NCBI RefSeq assembly: GCF_902506415.1
Contig: NZ_LR733275.1
Coordinates: 3,753,856-3,817,855 of the forward strand
Direction: 5' to 3'
Source of the DNA: Massilia sp. 9I
GTDB lineage: Bacteria > Pseudomonadota > Gammaproteobacteria > Burkholderiales > Burkholderiaceae_D
DNA: 64,000 nt
How positions within the stretch are numbered: position 1 is the first letter of the stretch; every line of letters begins with the position of its first letter. Position numbers and translations under genes: made by a program. The notes beneath the pieces were generated by a model. That model was not told the origin of the DNA. It saw nothing but the letters and a program-made list of their open reading frames with translations, and did no database searches. Below are positions 62,507 to 64,000 of the stretch, in pieces.

Positions 62507-63551
62507 CGAGAAGCTTGCCTGGTTCTTCCCACGGCACCATATGGGCCGAGCGCTCGAACCACACCATGCGCTTGTAAGGCGCGTCGACCTTGTCCATCCA
62601 GTCCACCGTCGGCGCCGCCGGCGTGGTGTAGTCGTGGCGGCCCAGGAACATCACCACCGGGATCGGGAAGCGCTTCACCTTCGAGAAGTCCACCTCCAGG
62701 AATTCCGGCAGCACCCGGCCCAGGGTCAGCACGCTGCCCTTGTCGATGTCCTGCACCTGGGCCGGCGTGTACTCGGGCGAGAGGAGCGGGCCGCGGAAGA
62801 AGTAGCTGGAATCGCTGCGGAAGGCCGACAGGCCGCCGTAGTGCTGCGGCCACTTGCGCGCGATGATGATGCGCTCGCGTGTGATCGGCTGGTCGCCGGG
62901 GTAGGGCGCGATCGAGGCCATCTCCTTGACCGCTTCTACGTTGTTCTCGCGTTTGGCGCGCTCGTAGGCGTACTCGAAGCTGATGCGCTCGTTCTCGCGC
63001 ACGCTCAGCACCTGGCCGATGCCAACGTAGGCGTAGAACAGGTCGGGGCGCTTCAGCGCAGCGCGCATGCCGACGATAGTGCCCCAGCTGTGACCCATCA
63101 GGATCAGCTTGCGCTTGCCGTAGCGCGCCTTCAGATGCTCGGCCACCTCGATCGCGTCGTCGACGTAGCGCTCGATGCGGATGGTGGGCGCCAGCTTGTC
63201 GGGATCGGTCTCGCCGTAGCTTTTGCCGGCGCCGCGCTGGTCCCAGTTCGCCACCGTGAAGTATTCCTCGATCGGACGCTGGAACTGCCACATAGTCGGG
63301 GTGACGGGCGAGGCCGGGCCGCCATGCACGAACAGGATCATCGGGTTGCCGCGGTCCTGGCCGCGCACGTTCAGCCACTGGTCGACGCCGCCGATGCGGG
63401 TCTTGTACGACTCCTGCACGCCGGTCGGGGCGCTGATGCGGCCCAGGTCTTCGATGATGGCGCGCGACTTCGCGTACGGGTCGGGGGCTTCCTGCGCCAG
63501 GGCGCAGGCGGATGCCAGCAGCGCGCCGATGAACAGCCATGCTTTCTTCAT
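62469..63551 (-). CDS. Secreted alpha/beta hydrolase (proline iminopeptidase-like, S33)
   Basis: A 360-residue exported hydrolase (signal peptide ending ACALAQ). HGGPASPVT is the oxyanion-hole motif of S33 peptidases, MGHSWGTIVG the nucleophile Ser, LGRHDYTTP the Asp and ERSAHMVPWEEP the His of the triad. Proline iminopeptidases and related esterases share this pattern, so the substrate is open. The start at 63551 gives a proper signal peptide. Its last 38 bases overlap the end of the CAT-like gene on the other strand. Confidence 0.88.
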   Translation of the reverse strand: MKKAWLFIGALLASACALAQEAPDPYAKSRAIIEDLGRISAPTGVQESYKTRIGGVDQWLNVRGQDRGNPMILFVHGGPASPVTPTMWQFQRPIEEYFTVANWDQRGAGKSYGETDPDKLAPTIRIERYVDDAIEVAEHLKARYGKRKLILMGHSWGTIVGMRAALKRPDLFYAYVGIGQVLSVRENERISFEYAYERAKRENNVEAVKEMASIAPYPGDQPITRERIIIARKWPQHYGGLSAFRSDSSYFFRGPLLSPEYTPAQVQDIDKGSVLTLGRVLPEFLEVDFSKVKRFPIPVVMFLGRHDYTTPAAPTVDWMDKVDAPYKRMVWFERSAHMVPWEEPGKLLVSLLEVVKPLAK

Positions 63552-63766
63552 GTGTGTGTCCTTTCCGGTTGATGGAAAGAGCATAGCCTTGCATCTGCAT
63601 GCGGCGCACCCGGCACGCGACGGACTGCACGATCGGTGGGGCGAACGGGAAGATCCGTCCGCCGTTCGTGCGTCCTGTCCCCGCCAATATGCAGGCTGTC
63701 GCACTCCCGGGGCGCTGCGCCACCGCGATGGCTAGCATGAACCCATCGACAAACTGGGGAGGCACC

Positions 63767-64000
63767 ATGTGGCGTTGGATCGCGGCTGCGGTATTCGTTA
63801 CCGGCAGCCTGCCCGCATTCGGGCAAACGGACAAGCTCACGCCGCAGCAGTGGCGCGAGGACCTGAAGGTGATGGCGGAGACGATGCCGGTGCGGCACCG
63901 CAACCTCTACCATACGATGACGCGCGAGCAGTTCCAGGCTGCGATCGCCGCGCTCGACGCGAAGCTGGACAGCTTGCCGCGCCACCAGGTCATCGTCGAG
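63767..64000 (+). CDS. Secreted protein, N-terminal part (possible S41 peptidase)
   Basis: An open frame of 78 codons runs off the window. The signal peptide is MWRWIAAAVFVTGSLPAFGQ. The next part, LTPQQWREDLKVMAETMPVRHRNLYHTMTREQFQAAIAALD, resembles the helical N-terminal region of secreted S41-type (C-terminal-processing-like) peptidases, but the catalytic part is outside. GGGGAGG precedes the ATG. The gap before it (63552-63766) shows no other gene. Confidence 0.6.
   Translation, partial: MWRWIAAAVFVTGSLPAFGQTDKLTPQQWREDLKVMAETMPVRHRNLYHTMTREQFQAAIAALDAKLDSLPRHQVIVE

Overview
The window looks like chromosomal DNA from a high-GC beta-proteobacterium of the order Burkholderiales, most likely an Oxalobacteraceae member of the Massilia/Telluria type. 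The pointers are a 16S-tRNA-Ile-tRNA-Ala spacer with a beta-proteobacterial 5S, a PEP-CTERM secreted metalloprotease, a PagL-type outer-membrane protein, a DUF4214 lipoprotein, tandem fadD genes and the queA-tgt-yajC-secD-secF order. The genus is inference. No phage, insertion sequence, CRISPR array or plasmid function is visible.

Layout. 1-830: the 3' end of 16S, tRNA-Ile(GAT), tRNA-Ala(TGC), then about 70 bases of 23S joined directly to 5S, with some 2.8 kb of 23S missing. 988-4840: envelope and secreted proteins. 4847-13286: an MFS pump, a PagL-like protein, a SUFU protein coupled to a dehydrogenase, an M20 amidohydrolase, a molybdopterin oxidoreductase and a lipoprotein peptidase. 13430-16903: two fadD paralogues split by a terminator. 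17070-21001: PhoD, a thioesterase and an Atm1-type ABC exporter. 21186-25870: periplasmic asparaginase, a secreted amidohydrolase, a dicarboxylate/amino-acid symporter and a lone amino-acid ABC ATPase. 25933-31670: the PEP-CTERM protease, pyrC and small genes. 31745-39612: recG, queA, tgt, yajC, secD, secF. 39713-41600: three copies of a short, terminator-ended RNA gene around an FAD oxidase gene. 41616-43269: HDOD, a small unknown protein and MarR. 43397-56755: an arginine succinyltransferase (AST) catabolic cluster. 56827-64000: OYE-family reductase, DUF2807 lipoprotein, flavohemoglobin, amino-acid permease, CAT-like acetyltransferase, alpha/beta hydrolase and the start of a secreted protein.

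How the genes work together. The clearest pathway is the AST cluster: an AraC-type ArgR regulator, astC, the two arginine succinyltransferase subunits, astD, astB, a large NAD-glutamate dehydrogenase and astE. It would take arginine to glutamate and on to 2-oxoglutarate. A two-half-site ArgR-like operator overlaps the astC promoter. A second clear regulatory link is an NsrR-type operator over the hmp promoter, pointing to nitric-oxide-induced detoxification. In the nitrogen-scavenging block, a periplasmic asparaginase lies next to a symporter that could import the aspartate it makes.

The least explained element is the three-copy RNA family at 39753-39817, 41412-41473 and 41538-41600. Its 32-base core is identical in all copies, the terminator stems show compensating changes, and an upstream box sits at a fixed distance from each -10.
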